Positions 50,194-60,049 of a stretch of 64,000 nt of DNA are shown here, piece after piece. Within the stretch, counting starts at the first letter, position 1, and each line of letters opens with the position of its first letter. Origin of the DNA: Pseudomonadales bacterium (GTDB taxonomy: Bacteria > Pseudomonadota > Gammaproteobacteria > Pseudomonadales > Azotimanducaceae); NCBI GenBank assembly GCA_041395945.1, contig JAWKZN010000001.1, positions 2,046,001 to 2,110,000 of the forward strand. Direction: 5' to 3'. The notes under the pieces are model-generated. The model was not told the DNA's origin, made no database searches, and saw only the letters and a list, made by a program, of their open reading frames with translations. The translations under genes and the position numbers were made by a program.

Positions 50194-53178
50194 TCAGAAG
50201 TTCGCGCGCAGTCCGAGGTAGAACGCACGGCCGATGGCATCGTACATGCCTGCCATCGTTTCGGTACCGGTGTCGCTGTCCGACAGACCGGCAGAAATCA
50301 GCGGTGCTTTCGCATCGAACAGATTCTCTACGCCACCAAAGACTTCAATCTGTGTGCCGTAGACCTGTTGCGGAATCGTGTAGCGACCCGAGATATCGGA
50401 GTACACGACAGAACCCGTGGTGCAGTCGAGATCCAGATCGGAACAGTCCTGATCGTTGAGGTCGGTATCTTCGATCCGGCCTTTACCGATGTAGCGGACC
50501 TGCCACTGCAGCATCAGGTTGTCCAACTGATAACGGAAATTGGTGTTCCAGCGATGCTTGGGGTTGCCGACTTCACCGCGCTCGTTGTCCGGATCGGTAC
50601 CCGGCAGGTTCACAATCTCGTACTGGTCGAGGTAGGTGTAGATGAATCCGATCGAGAAGACGCCGGGCATGCCGATATCGAAAGCCTGGGGTTCGAAGTC
50701 GAGATTGATCTCCACATCCAGACCCGCGGCGTCGATCGTACCCACGTTGGCGGTACCCGAGTTCACTTCATCCAGCGCGCCCTGCTGAGGGGTGCCGGAA
50801 GCATAGCGAACGATGTTGGCGCACAGCGGATTGTTCGGGAAACCCGGATCCGCGTAGCACAGATCGAGCACGTTGTTCTGGGTGACTGTGAAGATCGCAT
50901 CGTCAATCTCGATATCCCACCAGTCGACGGTGGTGGACACATTCAGCCCTTCCGGCAGGAAGTCCGGGGTCCAGACCGCACCGAAGGTCCAGGAATCGGA
51001 TTTCTCTTCGGTCAGATCCGGGTTGCCACCGAGGAAGCCGGTGGTGCCCTGCAGTTCAGGCTGGGTCAGGGTGAAAGAGCCGGTGTTGGCGATACGGGTT
51101 GCGATCGCAGGGATCGAACGGCAGTTGTCCGCGATCGTACCTGAGGTGGTTGCGGTCACGCCTGCGCAGGGGTCATTGACCTGTGCGAAGGTCTGGGTGC
51201 CCGGGTCGAACAGCTCATCGATGTTCGGTGCGCGTACTGCACGGGAGATCGATCCCCGCACCAGCACCTGCTCGATCGGAGCCAGTTCGAAGCGACCTTC
51301 CCAGGCCGTGGTGCTGCCGACCGTCGAGTAGTCGGAGAAGCGCACTGCGCCGCCGATACCGAAGTAATCGACGATGTTGTCGGCAAGCAACGGCACATTC
51401 AATTCAGCATAACCTTCGGTCACGTCGAAGCTGCCCGAAATGCTCGGTGAGGCATTCGATGAGTTGAGACCACGAACGGTCAGCGCATCGTTGATCGCTT
51501 CGGATTTCTCTTCACGATACTCCGCGCCCACCGCGAACTGCACCGCACCGGCAGGCAGTTCGAAGAGGTCGCCGGTCAGGTTGCCGGACACCACATACTG
51601 CTCGATCTTCGAATTGCGCGACTGATCGGCGGTGATGTAGTCGACCGCTTCCTGGCTCAGCGAGTTGAAGCCGAAGACGTTTGCCGGTGCGCAGCCGCCT
51701 GCCCGGGCTTCAGCATCGATGCAACGCAGCTGACCCGCATTGTCCGGATCCGGCTCGACGAGCAGGGCGTTGCGGAAGGCAGTGACGTCTTCCTGGCCGC
51801 CGCTGATCTGAGACTGGGTCGAACGACCATACACGTAGCTCAGATCCCAGTCCCAGCCGGTCTGCTCAATCGTGCCTTCAAAACCGGTGGCGAAGCGAAA
51901 GGTCTGCCGGTCGTTGGCGCTGCCGCGATTGCCGAACTCGGCAAGGCGACGGGTGAAGAAAACACCATCCACACCATTGGCCAGCGCATCATCGTAGATG
52001 GCCTGGGGAATGATCTGGTTCTGGATCATCATGCCGTTGCTGTCCTCAACCATCAGCGGAATACCGCCGGAAGCGGAGGTCTGGAAGAGGTCGTCGGACG
52101 CCATGGGGAACGGCTCCAGCTCGGAATCCGTGGTGGCATCCGAATAGGTGCCTTCAAAGAACAGGCGCAGATTATCGTTGAAGTCGAAGTGCGCCGTCGT
52201 CGAGAACAGATAGCGCTCGGTGGGAATGGCGATGGTGCGGTACTGCATGCGGTTGAAACCATCCGGACCCCGGGTCGAGTTACCGTTGGTGGTGAAGCTG
52301 TCGACCAGGGTGCCATCGGGCAGGTAGGTCCAGTCGTCACCACTGCCACCAGTGCCATTCGTATCGAAGCGGCCCTGCAGCGGGAAGCTCGAGTAGAAGG
52401 GGAAGACCTGACCGAATACCGCACCACCGCGATCGGCGTCCGCATCATCGGTGATACCTATGGCGATGGGGGAAACAGCGTCAATCTTGGTGCGGCTGCG
52501 ATTCCGTGAATACACCGCATTCTGATCGGTGTAGCCCATGAAGAGAGTTGCGTTACCGCGGCCATCAGCGAAGTTACCGCCGATCATCAGCCCGATATCG
52601 GTCTCTTCACCGTCGCTCTCATCCGTGGTTTCGTAGCGGCTGGTGAATTCCACGCCTTCGAAATCATCGCGCAGGATCAGGTTGATCACACCGGCAACCG
52701 CGTCAGAGCCGTAGACGGCGGACGCGCCACCTGTGATCACCTCGACCCGCTCGATCATGCCCGCGGGAATCGCGTTCATGTCGACAGCGGAGGTGCCCGG
52801 AACCCCGGCCACAAAACGACGGCCGTTCACGAGGGTCAGCGTGCGGGCAACACCCAGGTCACGCAGATCGACGTTCACCACGCCGGAGTTGTTGATATCG
52901 AAGTTGGAGTTGGTCCGATTGAACAGCGGCGTGCCGAGGGCAGGCAGCTGGTTGAGGAAATCGGCAATGTTGGTCTCTGCACCAAGTTCGAGATCCTCGC
53001 GGGACAGAACCTGGAGCGGTGTCGGCGCCGTCAGTGAATCACGGGCGATGCGCGAACCGGTTACGACGATCTCCTCGATCATCACCTCTTCCTGGGCGAC
53101 CGCCACCTGAGCGGTGAAGCTCAGGGACGACAGCAGCAGGCAAAGGGATGCCGGATAACAGATCGATTTTTTCAGCAT
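50194..53178 (-). CDS. TonB-dependent outer-membrane receptor 2, 994 aa
   Basis: A signal peptide (to about residue 28) is followed by the plug with IEEIVVTGSRIARDSLTAPTPLQVL, VDLRDLGVARTLTLVNGRRFV and VEVITGGASAVYGSDAVAGVINLIL, then a large barrel ending FYLGLRANF. It is similar in design to receptor 1 (TonB-box-like IEEIVVTGSRIAR) and probably a diverged paralog; loop lengths differ. Ligand unknown, with no iron-siderophore hallmark. Upstream is a 391-base gap with a 13-base direct repeat and a small hairpin; downstream come a terminator and protein B. Confidence 0.93.
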   Translation of the reverse strand: MLKKSICYPASLCLLLSSLSFTAQVAVAQEEVMIEEIVVTGSRIARDSLTAPTPLQVLSREDLELGAETNIADFLNQLPALGTPLFNRTNSNFDINNSGVVNVDLRDLGVARTLTLVNGRRFVAGVPGTSAVDMNAIPAGMIERVEVITGGASAVYGSDAVAGVINLILRDDFEGVEFTSRYETTDESDGEETDIGLMIGGNFADGRGNATLFMGYTDQNAVYSRNRSRTKIDAVSPIAIGITDDADADRGGAVFGQVFPFYSSFPLQGRFDTNGTGGSGDDWTYLPDGTLVDSFTTNGNSTRGPDGFNRMQYRTIAIPTERYLFSTTAHFDFNDNLRLFFEGTYSDATTDSELEPFPMASDDLFQTSASGGIPLMVEDSNGMMIQNQIIPQAIYDDALANGVDGVFFTRRLAEFGNRGSANDRQTFRFATGFEGTIEQTGWDWDLSYVYGRSTQSQISGGQEDVTAFRNALLVEPDPDNAGQLRCIDAEARAGGCAPANVFGFNSLSQEAVDYITADQSRNSKIEQYVVSGNLTGDLFELPAGAVQFAVGAEYREEKSEAINDALTVRGLNSSNASPSISGSFDVTEGYAELNVPLLADNIVDYFGIGGAVRFSDYSTVGSTTAWEGRFELAPIEQVLVRGSISRAVRAPNIDELFDPGTQTFAQVNDPCAGVTATTSGTIADNCRSIPAIATRIANTGSFTLTQPELQGTTGFLGGNPDLTEEKSDSWTFGAVWTPDFLPEGLNVSTTVDWWDIEIDDAIFTVTQNNVLDLCYADPGFPNNPLCANIVRYASGTPQQGALDEVNSGTANVGTIDAAGLDVEINLDFEPQAFDIGMPGVFSIGFIYTYLDQYEIVNLPGTDPDNERGEVGNPKHRWNTNFRYQLDNLMLQWQVRYIGKGRIEDTDLNDQDCSDLDLDCTTGSVVYSDISGRYTIPQQVYGTQIEVFGGVENLFDAKAPLISAGLSDSDTGTETMAGMYDAIGRAFYLGLRANF

Positions 53179-53390
53179 GAAAACCCCCTAAAGGTCAGGC
53201 TATACATTTTTTGAAAACGGCCTGGCGGCCGAATTTCGACCGGCGCATTGTAACTATTGAGAAACAGTTTGCCTCTTTTTTTTTCATTATGTGTTCATCA
53301 TGTTTCCATCATCCCATTGAGTCGCCCGGATAACGGGCTTCCCAGGGTATTCCGTCGCTGTACGCCACCCGCTCGGGTCGGCAATCTGAT

Positions 53391-53416
53391 CGTCCGGCAA
53401 CAACGTCCGGCAACAA
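53391..53416. repeat. Two tandem copies of CGTCCGGCAACAA
   Basis: Copies at 53391-53403 and 53404-53416 are identical and contiguous, about 215 bases upstream of the receptor 2 start. Direct repeats a little over one helical turn apart are a common layout for response-regulator or AraC-type binding. No other function is apparent. Confidence 0.7.
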
Positions 53417-53528
53417 ACTGAAACAAATCGGCTCAGGGCTGAGCCAGGATGCTGTCGGCCGCTATCCGACAGAAAACTATACATTCTCAATGAGTCAGGA
53501 TTGCCAGGCATCTGCGCGCACACCAGCG

Positions 53529-53549
53529 CGCGCACCAGGACGGTGCGCG
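53529..53549. terminator. Possible terminator hairpin after receptor 3
   Basis: An 8-bp stem CGCGCACC / GGTGCGCG with a five-base loop begins about 20 bases past the receptor 3 stop. There is no U tract on the minus strand, so it would be at most a weak or Rho-assisted terminator. Confidence 0.35.
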
Positions 53550-53569
53550 GGTCCGAAGGTCAGGACGGG

Positions 53570-56005
53570 TTATTCGAAGCGCGCAAGCACTCTCGCATAG
53601 AGCAGTCGGCCTTCGAATCCATACGGGGAGAAGTTCGAATAGGGGTATAAGTGGTTGGCATCCGGCGCGCCCGCCTCCCGGGGCAGGGTATCGGGATAGC
53701 TGTCCAGCAGATTGTTCACTCCGATACTGAAAGCCACCACCGGCGTGGCCTGATACAGAACATCCGCATCCAGGATCCAGGCAGCATCGATTTTCTGCCC
53801 CTGTCCGCCATTCGTGGTCTGATCCTCGGTCGACCCGTAACCGGTCACACGGGTGTTCAGATCGAAACGCCCCCTGCGCCAGTTGCCACTGAGGATGATC
53901 CTGGATTCCGGCCAGGCGGTGGCAAGCTGGTCCAGGGCGGTGGCGCCGAACAGCGCGTCGCTGGCGCCAGTGCTGTCTGCTTCGATGTCTGTGACGCTGA
54001 TACCCAGAGTCAGGTCCAGTTCGCCTGAACCCAGCGTCGTCGACCAGGCACCTTGCGCATCGACACCTCGATGTTGCACATCCGCGCCATTGAGCACAAA
54101 GCGGGCCGTACCGGCCGGAGAGCCAAAGGCCTGCGCATCCGCAAGGACTACCCGGTCATCCACCTGTGTCTGGTAGACGTCGATCCGGAAACTGAAAGCA
54201 CCTCCCGGCGCATACTCGACCCCGGCGCTGACGCTGAATGTTGACTCCGCCTCGAGTCCGTCGACACCAAAAGCTGCGGCCACGGTACTGTCCGGAAGAT
54301 AGACACCAGACTCGACGGGACCACCCGTGGTCAGGGTAGTTGTACTGCGTGCGTAGCTCTGCTGTGCGATGCCGGGCACCCGGTCTCCGCCGCTGATCCC
54401 CAGTCGCACCTGCCACGCGGGGTCGATCTGATAAGCGAGGGACAGCTGGCCGTTTGCCATTGTGTCGAAGCCGTCGAAATCGTCGACCCGAGCCGCCCCG
54501 TAGGCGGACAACCGTTCGCTGAGGTTCATGCGCAGATCGGCGTAGATTCCGGTGCCATAGCGATCGACCCCCACCTCTTCCGGGAAACCTGCGTAGCCAA
54601 CGGATCCCGCTGGCAGTGGCAGCCGCGCAGGATCGGCCGCGCCGGCGTCCAGATAACTGGCGCCCTCCCCGCGCTCAACTTCGTACTTGTCCAGCCGGTA
54701 CTCGATGCCGACGTTTACTCTGGCCGCGCGCTCGAAGAGAAGCAGATTCCGGCCGAAATCGAAATTGAACGCCTCCAGGTCAGATTCGGTGTTACCCGTG
54801 TTGAATGTCAGTGGACTCAGAGCGCCGTAGGTGGGATTGAGCGAATCCCGGACCTTCCAGTCGATTTCACTGTTCATCACCCCATAGCTGAAGTCCCAGT
54901 TCCAGTCCCAGGCGTTGCCCCGGGCACCGACTGTGAAACTGCGATCGTCAATGTCGGTTTTGATCAGTGGCAGCAGGCCATTCGGATAGAGTTCCGGCAG
55001 GGCTTCCGCATCAAGTGGCCGATAATACCCCGCCGCGCTTTTTGAATTGCGGGTCGAAAGCGCGGTGAATCCGTACAGCTCGACTTCATCATTGAGATGC
55101 ACACCGGCGTTGAACTGTATGTTGAGTTCGTCCCTGTCTGGCTGGCCGTAAGAGGTCGTCAGCCGGCTCACGGTGCTTTCGCGAATATCGAAATCGCCAT
55201 TCGCCTGCAGGGGATACTGCTGCCGTTCGTCAAATCCGGAACGATTGCTGCTGTCATCCGCCCAGTATCCGGCACTCACCCGCATGAAACCCCGCTCAGT
55301 GAGATCGAATCCCCAGCTGCCCGAGAGATTCAGGCTGTCTCCGTCACCGTCATCGATCACTCGAGAACCGCCAGTGACATGGGAAATCGAACCGGAGCCG
55401 TTGTCGACGGTGGTCTGGTTGAGCTTGGGCACGCCATCCATGGTCGTACGCCGCTGTCCGTACTGGGCGCGCAGATGCCCGCCAGAGGCACTGTCATCGA
55501 GCACGAGATTGATCACCCCACCGAGTGCATCTCCGCCGAAACGGCCACCGACGGCACCCAGCGCCACCTCGACTCTTGACAGGGCACTCAACGGTACCGC
55601 ATCCAGATCCACACCTGGCGAGCCCTGACCGGGTGCGTCTTCGGTATGGAACATCGCCGCGGCATGCCGTCGCTTGCCGTTTACGAGCACCACCATCTGA
55701 TCCGGGGCAAAGCCTCGCAGCGAGGCGAGCGGAACATGATCTTCACCGTTGAGCGTCGCGGCCTGGCGCAGCGACAGCGCCGGCAGCAAGGCAGCGAGCG
55801 CGGGTCCGAGACGCGTATAGCCGGTGCGTACGAGATCGGCCTGCTGGAATACCGTTATGGTATCCGTTGTGTCAGCAGATTTTTCAGACCGCAGTGAAAC
55901 ACTACCCGCATCCACACCCGCCGCCGCATGCTGCACACCGGTCAGCGAAATACCGATCACCAGAACCGGAAGCGCGACCTTTCTGTGAAGGAATGCATGC
56001 AGCAT
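53570..56005 (-). CDS. TonB-dependent outer-membrane receptor 3, 811 aa
   Basis: Shorter than receptors 1 and 2 and without the IEEVVVTGSR region. A signal peptide (to about 29) precedes a plug with DTITVFQQADLVRTGYTRLGPALAALLP, LRGFAPDQMVVLVNGKRRH and VEVALGAVGGRFGGDALGGVINLVL. The barrel ends LLYARVLARFE, with the last aromatic at the penultimate position. The plug resembles the receptor group with 'SLRGFAPDQ(T)LVLVNGKRRH', seen in many marine gammaproteobacteria. No small RLACYD gene follows it, unlike the two modules downstream. Ligand unknown. Confidence 0.9.
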   Translation of the reverse strand: MLHAFLHRKVALPVLVIGISLTGVQHAAAGVDAGSVSLRSEKSADTTDTITVFQQADLVRTGYTRLGPALAALLPALSLRQAATLNGEDHVPLASLRGFAPDQMVVLVNGKRRHAAAMFHTEDAPGQGSPGVDLDAVPLSALSRVEVALGAVGGRFGGDALGGVINLVLDDSASGGHLRAQYGQRRTTMDGVPKLNQTTVDNGSGSISHVTGGSRVIDDGDGDSLNLSGSWGFDLTERGFMRVSAGYWADDSSNRSGFDERQQYPLQANGDFDIRESTVSRLTTSYGQPDRDELNIQFNAGVHLNDEVELYGFTALSTRNSKSAAGYYRPLDAEALPELYPNGLLPLIKTDIDDRSFTVGARGNAWDWNWDFSYGVMNSEIDWKVRDSLNPTYGALSPLTFNTGNTESDLEAFNFDFGRNLLLFERAARVNVGIEYRLDKYEVERGEGASYLDAGAADPARLPLPAGSVGYAGFPEEVGVDRYGTGIYADLRMNLSERLSAYGAARVDDFDGFDTMANGQLSLAYQIDPAWQVRLGISGGDRVPGIAQQSYARSTTTLTTGGPVESGVYLPDSTVAAAFGVDGLEAESTFSVSAGVEYAPGGAFSFRIDVYQTQVDDRVVLADAQAFGSPAGTARFVLNGADVQHRGVDAQGAWSTTLGSGELDLTLGISVTDIEADSTGASDALFGATALDQLATAWPESRIILSGNWRRGRFDLNTRVTGYGSTEDQTTNGGQGQKIDAAWILDADVLYQATPVVAFSIGVNNLLDSYPDTLPREAGAPDANHLYPYSNFSPYGFEGRLLYARVLARFE

Positions 56006-56109
56006 GTTTTTATCCTGAAGTGAGCGGGGTAGGGTTTTTAGAGTCCGGGAAGCACGGTTTTCAATCGTATGGCAAAGCAGACGGCGGGCGCTCCGCGGTT
56101 ATGCAGGTA

Positions 56110-56128
56110 CCCCGGGCATCATCCGGGG
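56110..56128. terminator. Possible terminator hairpin after the 56159 gene
   Basis: CCCCGG, a seven-base loop and CCGGGG form a 6-bp stem about 30 bases past the stop of the oxidoreductase gene and before receptor 3. No U tract follows on the minus strand, so support is limited to position and GC content. Confidence 0.35.
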
Positions 56129-56158
56129 CACCCTCAGCCATTCAGCCCGTGTGTTCGA

Positions 56159-57289
56159 TCAGATCCCCTTGTTCGGATTGATCAGATACTTCTCCCCGGT
56201 GGCCATTCTGCCGTAGGCGGAAATTTCCTTAAGGCTCAGCGCTTCAGCCAGGGAGATCTCTTTGACATAGTGACTCGCGAAAGTGGTCTTCACTTCATCT
56301 GCGACGCGCTGACGCAGGCGGTTGGCCGCCTCCCTGCCGATTTTCTGCAGAAAGGGGGTGAGCAGCCAGCCGCCAAGGCCCCAGGCCATGCCATAGCCCC
56401 GGGTCAGTTCCGTCGGGCCGCGATCCAATCCGCCGTAGATATACACCTGTTTGTGCACCGCAGAGCCATACCGGCTGAATTCCTTGGCATTTCTACCTGC
56501 GGCGATCTCCATCGCGGTGAGAATCTGACTGGCACCCTTCCCGCCGCCGACCGCATCAAAGCCGATGGTGGCGCCGGTCTCTGTGAAAGCGTCCGCAAGC
56601 TGCTCCAGGAAATCCGGCTGACTCGAATCGCAGACGTGGGTCGCACCGATGTCCCGCAACAGGGCTGCCTGCTCAGGCTTGCGGACGATGTTCACCAGCT
56701 GCACACCATCCTTCAGGCAGACCTTCTGCAGCATCTGACCGAGGTTCGAAGCAGCAGCCGTGTGGGCAAGAGCGGTGTGCCCTTCACTGCGCATGGTTTC
56801 CACCATCCCGAGGGCGGTCAGCGGATTCACAAAACAGGAGGCGCCTTCCGCCGGAGTCGTGCCTTCGTGCAGCACCAGACACTCCACCGCCTTCATGACC
56901 CGGAACTGCGCATACATGGCGCCACCGAGCACAGCCACGGTTTTCCCGAGCAGGGCCTGGGCTTCCGGGGAGTCGCCTGCTTCAATGACAACACCTGCGC
57001 CCTCATTGCCTACTGGCAACGACTGATCCACCCGGGCTGCCATCGCCCGCATCATCGCCGGCGGGACCTTGGCAGTAATGACCGGGCCCAGCACCGACTT
57101 CGAAGCCTTGGCGGTGCTCAGATCCGCTCCGCCCAGCAGCAGCCCGAGATCCGAGGGGTTGATCGGTGTGGCTTCAACCCGTACGACCACCTCCTGACTG
57201 CGCGGCGCAGGAACCTCAACCTGGTCCAGCGAAAGCTCCAGGGTGCCATCGGCTTTCAGCAGCGAACGTAATTGCAGTCCTTTCGACAT
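56159..57289 (-). CDS. Zinc-free MDR / quinone-oxidoreductase-like protein, 376 aa
   Basis: A medium-chain dehydrogenase/reductase of the quinone-oxidoreductase type. It has a GroES-like start VVVRVEATPINPSDLGLLLGG, VGNEGAGVVIEAG, and a Rossmann half with AAASNLGQMLQKVC and IGFDAVGGG. The zinc-binding Cys of alcohol dehydrogenases is absent. Such enzymes reduce quinones, enones or acyl groups with NADPH. ATG 57289 has AAGGAGAAA upstream; the longer frame is rejected. It is divergent from ydbH with about 200 bases between and stands before receptor 3 on the minus strand. The substrate is unknown. Confidence 0.85.
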   Translation of the reverse strand: MSKGLQLRSLLKADGTLELSLDQVEVPAPRSQEVVVRVEATPINPSDLGLLLGGADLSTAKASKSVLGPVITAKVPPAMMRAMAARVDQSLPVGNEGAGVVIEAGDSPEAQALLGKTVAVLGGAMYAQFRVMKAVECLVLHEGTTPAEGASCFVNPLTALGMVETMRSEGHTALAHTAAASNLGQMLQKVCLKDGVQLVNIVRKPEQAALLRDIGATHVCDSSQPDFLEQLADAFTETGATIGFDAVGGGKGASQILTAMEIAAGRNAKEFSRYGSAVHKQVYIYGGLDRGPTELTRGYGMAWGLGGWLLTPFLQKIGREAANRLRQRVADEVKTTFASHYVKEISLAEALSLKEISAYGRMATGEKYLINPNKGI

Positions 57290-57497
57290 GGTTTTCTCCT
57301 TGATATTCATAGACAGATGCAGATAAGCGCGGGTTGGACAAAGGCGGAACGCTACACGAATCCGCTCCAGCCGACACCTCCAGCAGGGCATAAGCATGTG
57401 CCGGTTCTGCCACCCTGATCTGCAGGTCTTCGGAGTCGAACATCGAAATCCCCCCGGGATGATGCCTATGATGAGGGACGGCTAGTCTGGAAACCGA

Positions 57498-59738
57498 GTG
57501 AAAAAGTTTATCCTCCCGCTGCTCGTGATTCCCGCCGCTCTGCTGGCGGGCGCCTGGCTCGCTTTTCCTGCCATTGTCAGCGCACTGGAACCGCACCTCG
57601 CCCGGGAACTGGCGCTGGATGGACTGCGCATCGTTGCGGAACGACCTGGCTGGCGTGGCCTCAAAGTCCCCGAAGTCGACGCCATGGTGGGTGGAGCGCA
57701 GTTCCGCGTGCGGAACGCCGAACTCAGTTACCGCTGGCGGGAACTGCTGCAGGGTCGGCTGCAGTCTCTGGATCTCGAAGCGTTGCAGATTCAGGCTGAG
57801 GCGCCCCCCGCAGGTTCCGCTGCGGGTTCATTCAGCATTCCGCGGCTGCCCTTCGCCCTCTCCGCACTGCCGCTGGAGCGCGCCCGGGTCGGCCGCATCG
57901 AACTCACCGCCCCGCACCTCGACCTGCAGGGTGAAGGCCGACTGGAGTTCGCCCAGGCGCGGCTGTCTGTCTCCGCTACTGCGCGCACACCGCTGGCTTC
58001 CGGTCCACTGCATTTCGAGCTGGTCCTGCAGACACCGGCAGATGGCGATGAAGTCCAGCTCGATCTTGCACTCCTCGAAGCAGGCAGCGACCCCTGGGTG
58101 ACCGCCCAGGCAATCGAGCGCGCTGGTGTGATAGAGATCACCGCAAGTTACCGGCTGCAGGGGTTCGCGCTGGATCGATTATCGAGCCTTGCCGGATTGC
58201 CGCCGGGACAGGGTCGGCTGCAGGGCACAGTCGCCGGCCGGCTCGATCTCGATGGCGCCCGCCAGCCGGACTGGTCCAGCCTGCAGGCACAGGGACCGCT
58301 GACACTGACCTGGCACAGCAGGGATCGCAGCCTGCTCATCGACTCGCTCGCAGCCGACGCCCGTTACGGCAATGGCGAACTCGTTGCGCTGCTTGGCGCC
58401 GATATCAGCGCGAATCTGCCGGACACACAGTTGCGGCTGCGGGTGCCGGCGGGGCTGCAACTCACTGCGAATCCCAGCCGGGTGGACCTCGCTGCGGGCG
58501 CGCAGATCGACGTACGCAGCGGTGATCTGATTCTGCAGGCGCAGTTGCAGCGCTTCGAGCTTCCCCTCGGTGACATCCCCGCTGCCCGACTGCGGGCCGG
58601 GATCAACCTGCTGTCACCTCAGGTGGCCGAAGGGATTCTGCAGGCAGACCTGAGCGCACCCGACGGGAACCTGCCATCTCATCGCGGCGATGTTTCCTTC
58701 AATGGCACACTCCGACTGGAGGAGGAGCCCCTGCCCCTCGGACTGACCGGCACCTACAGACTGAACAGCAGCACGCTGGCGGCGGAACTGTTACTGACAA
58801 GCGGTCCGGTACAGCGGCTGCCTCTTCATCTTGCTTACACGCTGGACGGGGCCGTCACCACAATCCGCAGCGCGCACAGCCTCAGCTGGAGTGAACCGCT
58901 GATCGCCACTCTGCTGCCCGCCTGGGCGACGGACTATGATCTGCACCAGGGCAGGATGGATATGAGCCTGGACCTGGTGCTGGATAAAGCGCTGACCGGC
59001 TCAGCCAGCTTCCTGATTCATACATCCACCCTCCACTACGCTGACTACGTCGGCAACAACACTTCCGCTGTGCTGAAGGTCGCGCTGACACCGGACGGTG
59101 TACGGCTGGGCGAATCTACCCTCGGGATCGGCTCCCTGGATGTGGGCTTCCCGGTGACCGGGATTGAAGCCACGTTCAGCGGGAGTCTGGAACGCCTGCT
59201 TGTCGAGCGGTTCCAGGCCCGTCTGCTCGGCGGGCAGGCGCTGGCAGCGCCCTTCGAATACCGGATCGAGAACGCGGCAGCGGACATCAGTCTGACCCTG
59301 ACCGACCTGGATCTGACCGCCGTGCTCGCACTCGAAGGTGAGGATATCTCCGGAGATGGCCGTCTGGACGGCCAGCTGCCGGTACGCATCCGGGGCGGTG
59401 AGGTCAGCGTGACCGGCGGCCGGATCGACGCCCGGGCACCTGGCGGCACCATTCATCTGGCGCCCAGTCTGGCCAATGCCATCGCCCGGCCCGGACTGGA
59501 TCTGGCCCTGCGCGCCCTCCAGGATTTCCGCTTCACCACCTTGAGCGCAGGTGTGGACTATGCAGAAAGTGGGGATCTGAACCTGAGTCTGCGGCTCGAG
59601 GGGCATAATCCGGGTGTGGAAAAGGGTCGGCCCATCCACTACAACCTGAATATCTCGGAAAACATCCCCACCCTGCTCGAATCCCTGCGGCTTTCCGACT
59701 CCTTCACGGACTCCATCCAGAATCGGGTCATCCGCTGA
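57498..59738 (+). CDS. ydbH: AsmA-like phospholipid-transport protein YdbH, 746 aa
   Basis: A large protein with an N-terminal anchor helix (4-25) and a long repetitive beta-rich body typical of AsmA-like bridge proteins. The C-terminus RPIHYNLNISENIPTLLESLRLSDSF is the YdbH signature. In E. coli YdbH is one of three partly redundant AsmA-like proteins (with TamB and YhdP) that carry phospholipids from inner to outer membrane. The gene is followed by ynbE and ydbL in the same order as in enterics, which firms up the call. The start is GTG with a weak binding site. Confidence 0.9.
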   Translation: MKKFILPLLVIPAALLAGAWLAFPAIVSALEPHLARELALDGLRIVAERPGWRGLKVPEVDAMVGGAQFRVRNAELSYRWRELLQGRLQSLDLEALQIQAEAPPAGSAAGSFSIPRLPFALSALPLERARVGRIELTAPHLDLQGEGRLEFAQARLSVSATARTPLASGPLHFELVLQTPADGDEVQLDLALLEAGSDPWVTAQAIERAGVIEITASYRLQGFALDRLSSLAGLPPGQGRLQGTVAGRLDLDGARQPDWSSLQAQGPLTLTWHSRDRSLLIDSLAADARYGNGELVALLGADISANLPDTQLRLRVPAGLQLTANPSRVDLAAGAQIDVRSGDLILQAQLQRFELPLGDIPAARLRAGINLLSPQVAEGILQADLSAPDGNLPSHRGDVSFNGTLRLEEEPLPLGLTGTYRLNSSTLAAELLLTSGPVQRLPLHLAYTLDGAVTTIRSAHSLSWSEPLIATLLPAWATDYDLHQGRMDMSLDLVLDKALTGSASFLIHTSTLHYADYVGNNTSAVLKVALTPDGVRLGESTLGIGSLDVGFPVTGIEATFSGSLERLLVERFQARLLGGQALAAPFEYRIENAAADISLTLTDLDLTAVLALEGEDISGDGRLDGQLPVRIRGGEVSVTGGRIDARAPGGTIHLAPSLANAIARPGLDLALRALQDFRFTTLSAGVDYAESGDLNLSLRLEGHNPGVEKGRPIHYNLNISENIPTLLESLRLSDSFTDSIQNRVIR

Positions 59739-59834
59739 ATACCTCTGCTTTGCCGCCTTTCACCCGGCGATTGCCCATCCGTCAGGGGCGATGTATGTTT
59801 CGGATCCAACTGTGCTGCTGCGGGTCACGAATTC

Positions 59835-60047
59835 GTGGAAACCAAAACTTCCGGCTATCGGCCTGACCTCAGGATTTGTGCCGCCGTCTGCCTGCTGCTG
59901 GCTGCAGCCGCCTGCACTCCCACAGTCAAAGTGGCGACCGATGAGCCGATCACCATCAACCTCAATGTAAACATCAAGCATGAAATCCTGGTGAAGGTCG
60001 ATCGGGAACTCGACGATCTGTTCAGTAAAGACAGCGAGCTCTTTTAA
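59835..60047 (+). CDS. ynbE: Outer-membrane lipoprotein YnbE, 70 aa
   Basis: A short lipoprotein: a hydrophobic signal ends in the lipobox AAAC (LLLAAAACTPTVKV), then the conserved PITINLNVNIKHEI segment. YnbE is the outer-membrane partner of YdbH; in E. coli it forms stacked beta strands that complete the lipid bridge. The start is GTG. It lies 96 bases after ydbH and two bases before ydbL, as expected for this operon. The small size (70 aa) is normal for the family. Confidence 0.92.
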   Translation: METKTSGYRPDLRICAAVCLLLAAAACTPTVKVATDEPITINLNVNIKHEILVKVDRELDDLFSKDSELF

Positions 60048-60049
60048 TC

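Larger units (their letters stand above)
53179..53569. other. Control gap upstream of receptor 2
   Basis: A 391-base gap between receptor 3 (stop 53570) and receptor 2 (ATG 53178). It holds an A/T-rich stretch near 53270-53290, a perfect 13-base tandem repeat (53391-53416) and a small hairpin (GGCTCA, loop GGGC, TGAGCC at 53430-53445). A GC-rich hairpin at 53529-53549 lies just after the receptor 3 stop. Short frames across the gap look non-coding. Confidence 0.6.

Noticed and set aside
53287..53535. 82-aa minus-strand frame in the receptor 2 control gap
   Set aside because: It crosses the tandem repeat and hairpin, has no binding site and reads as non-coding.
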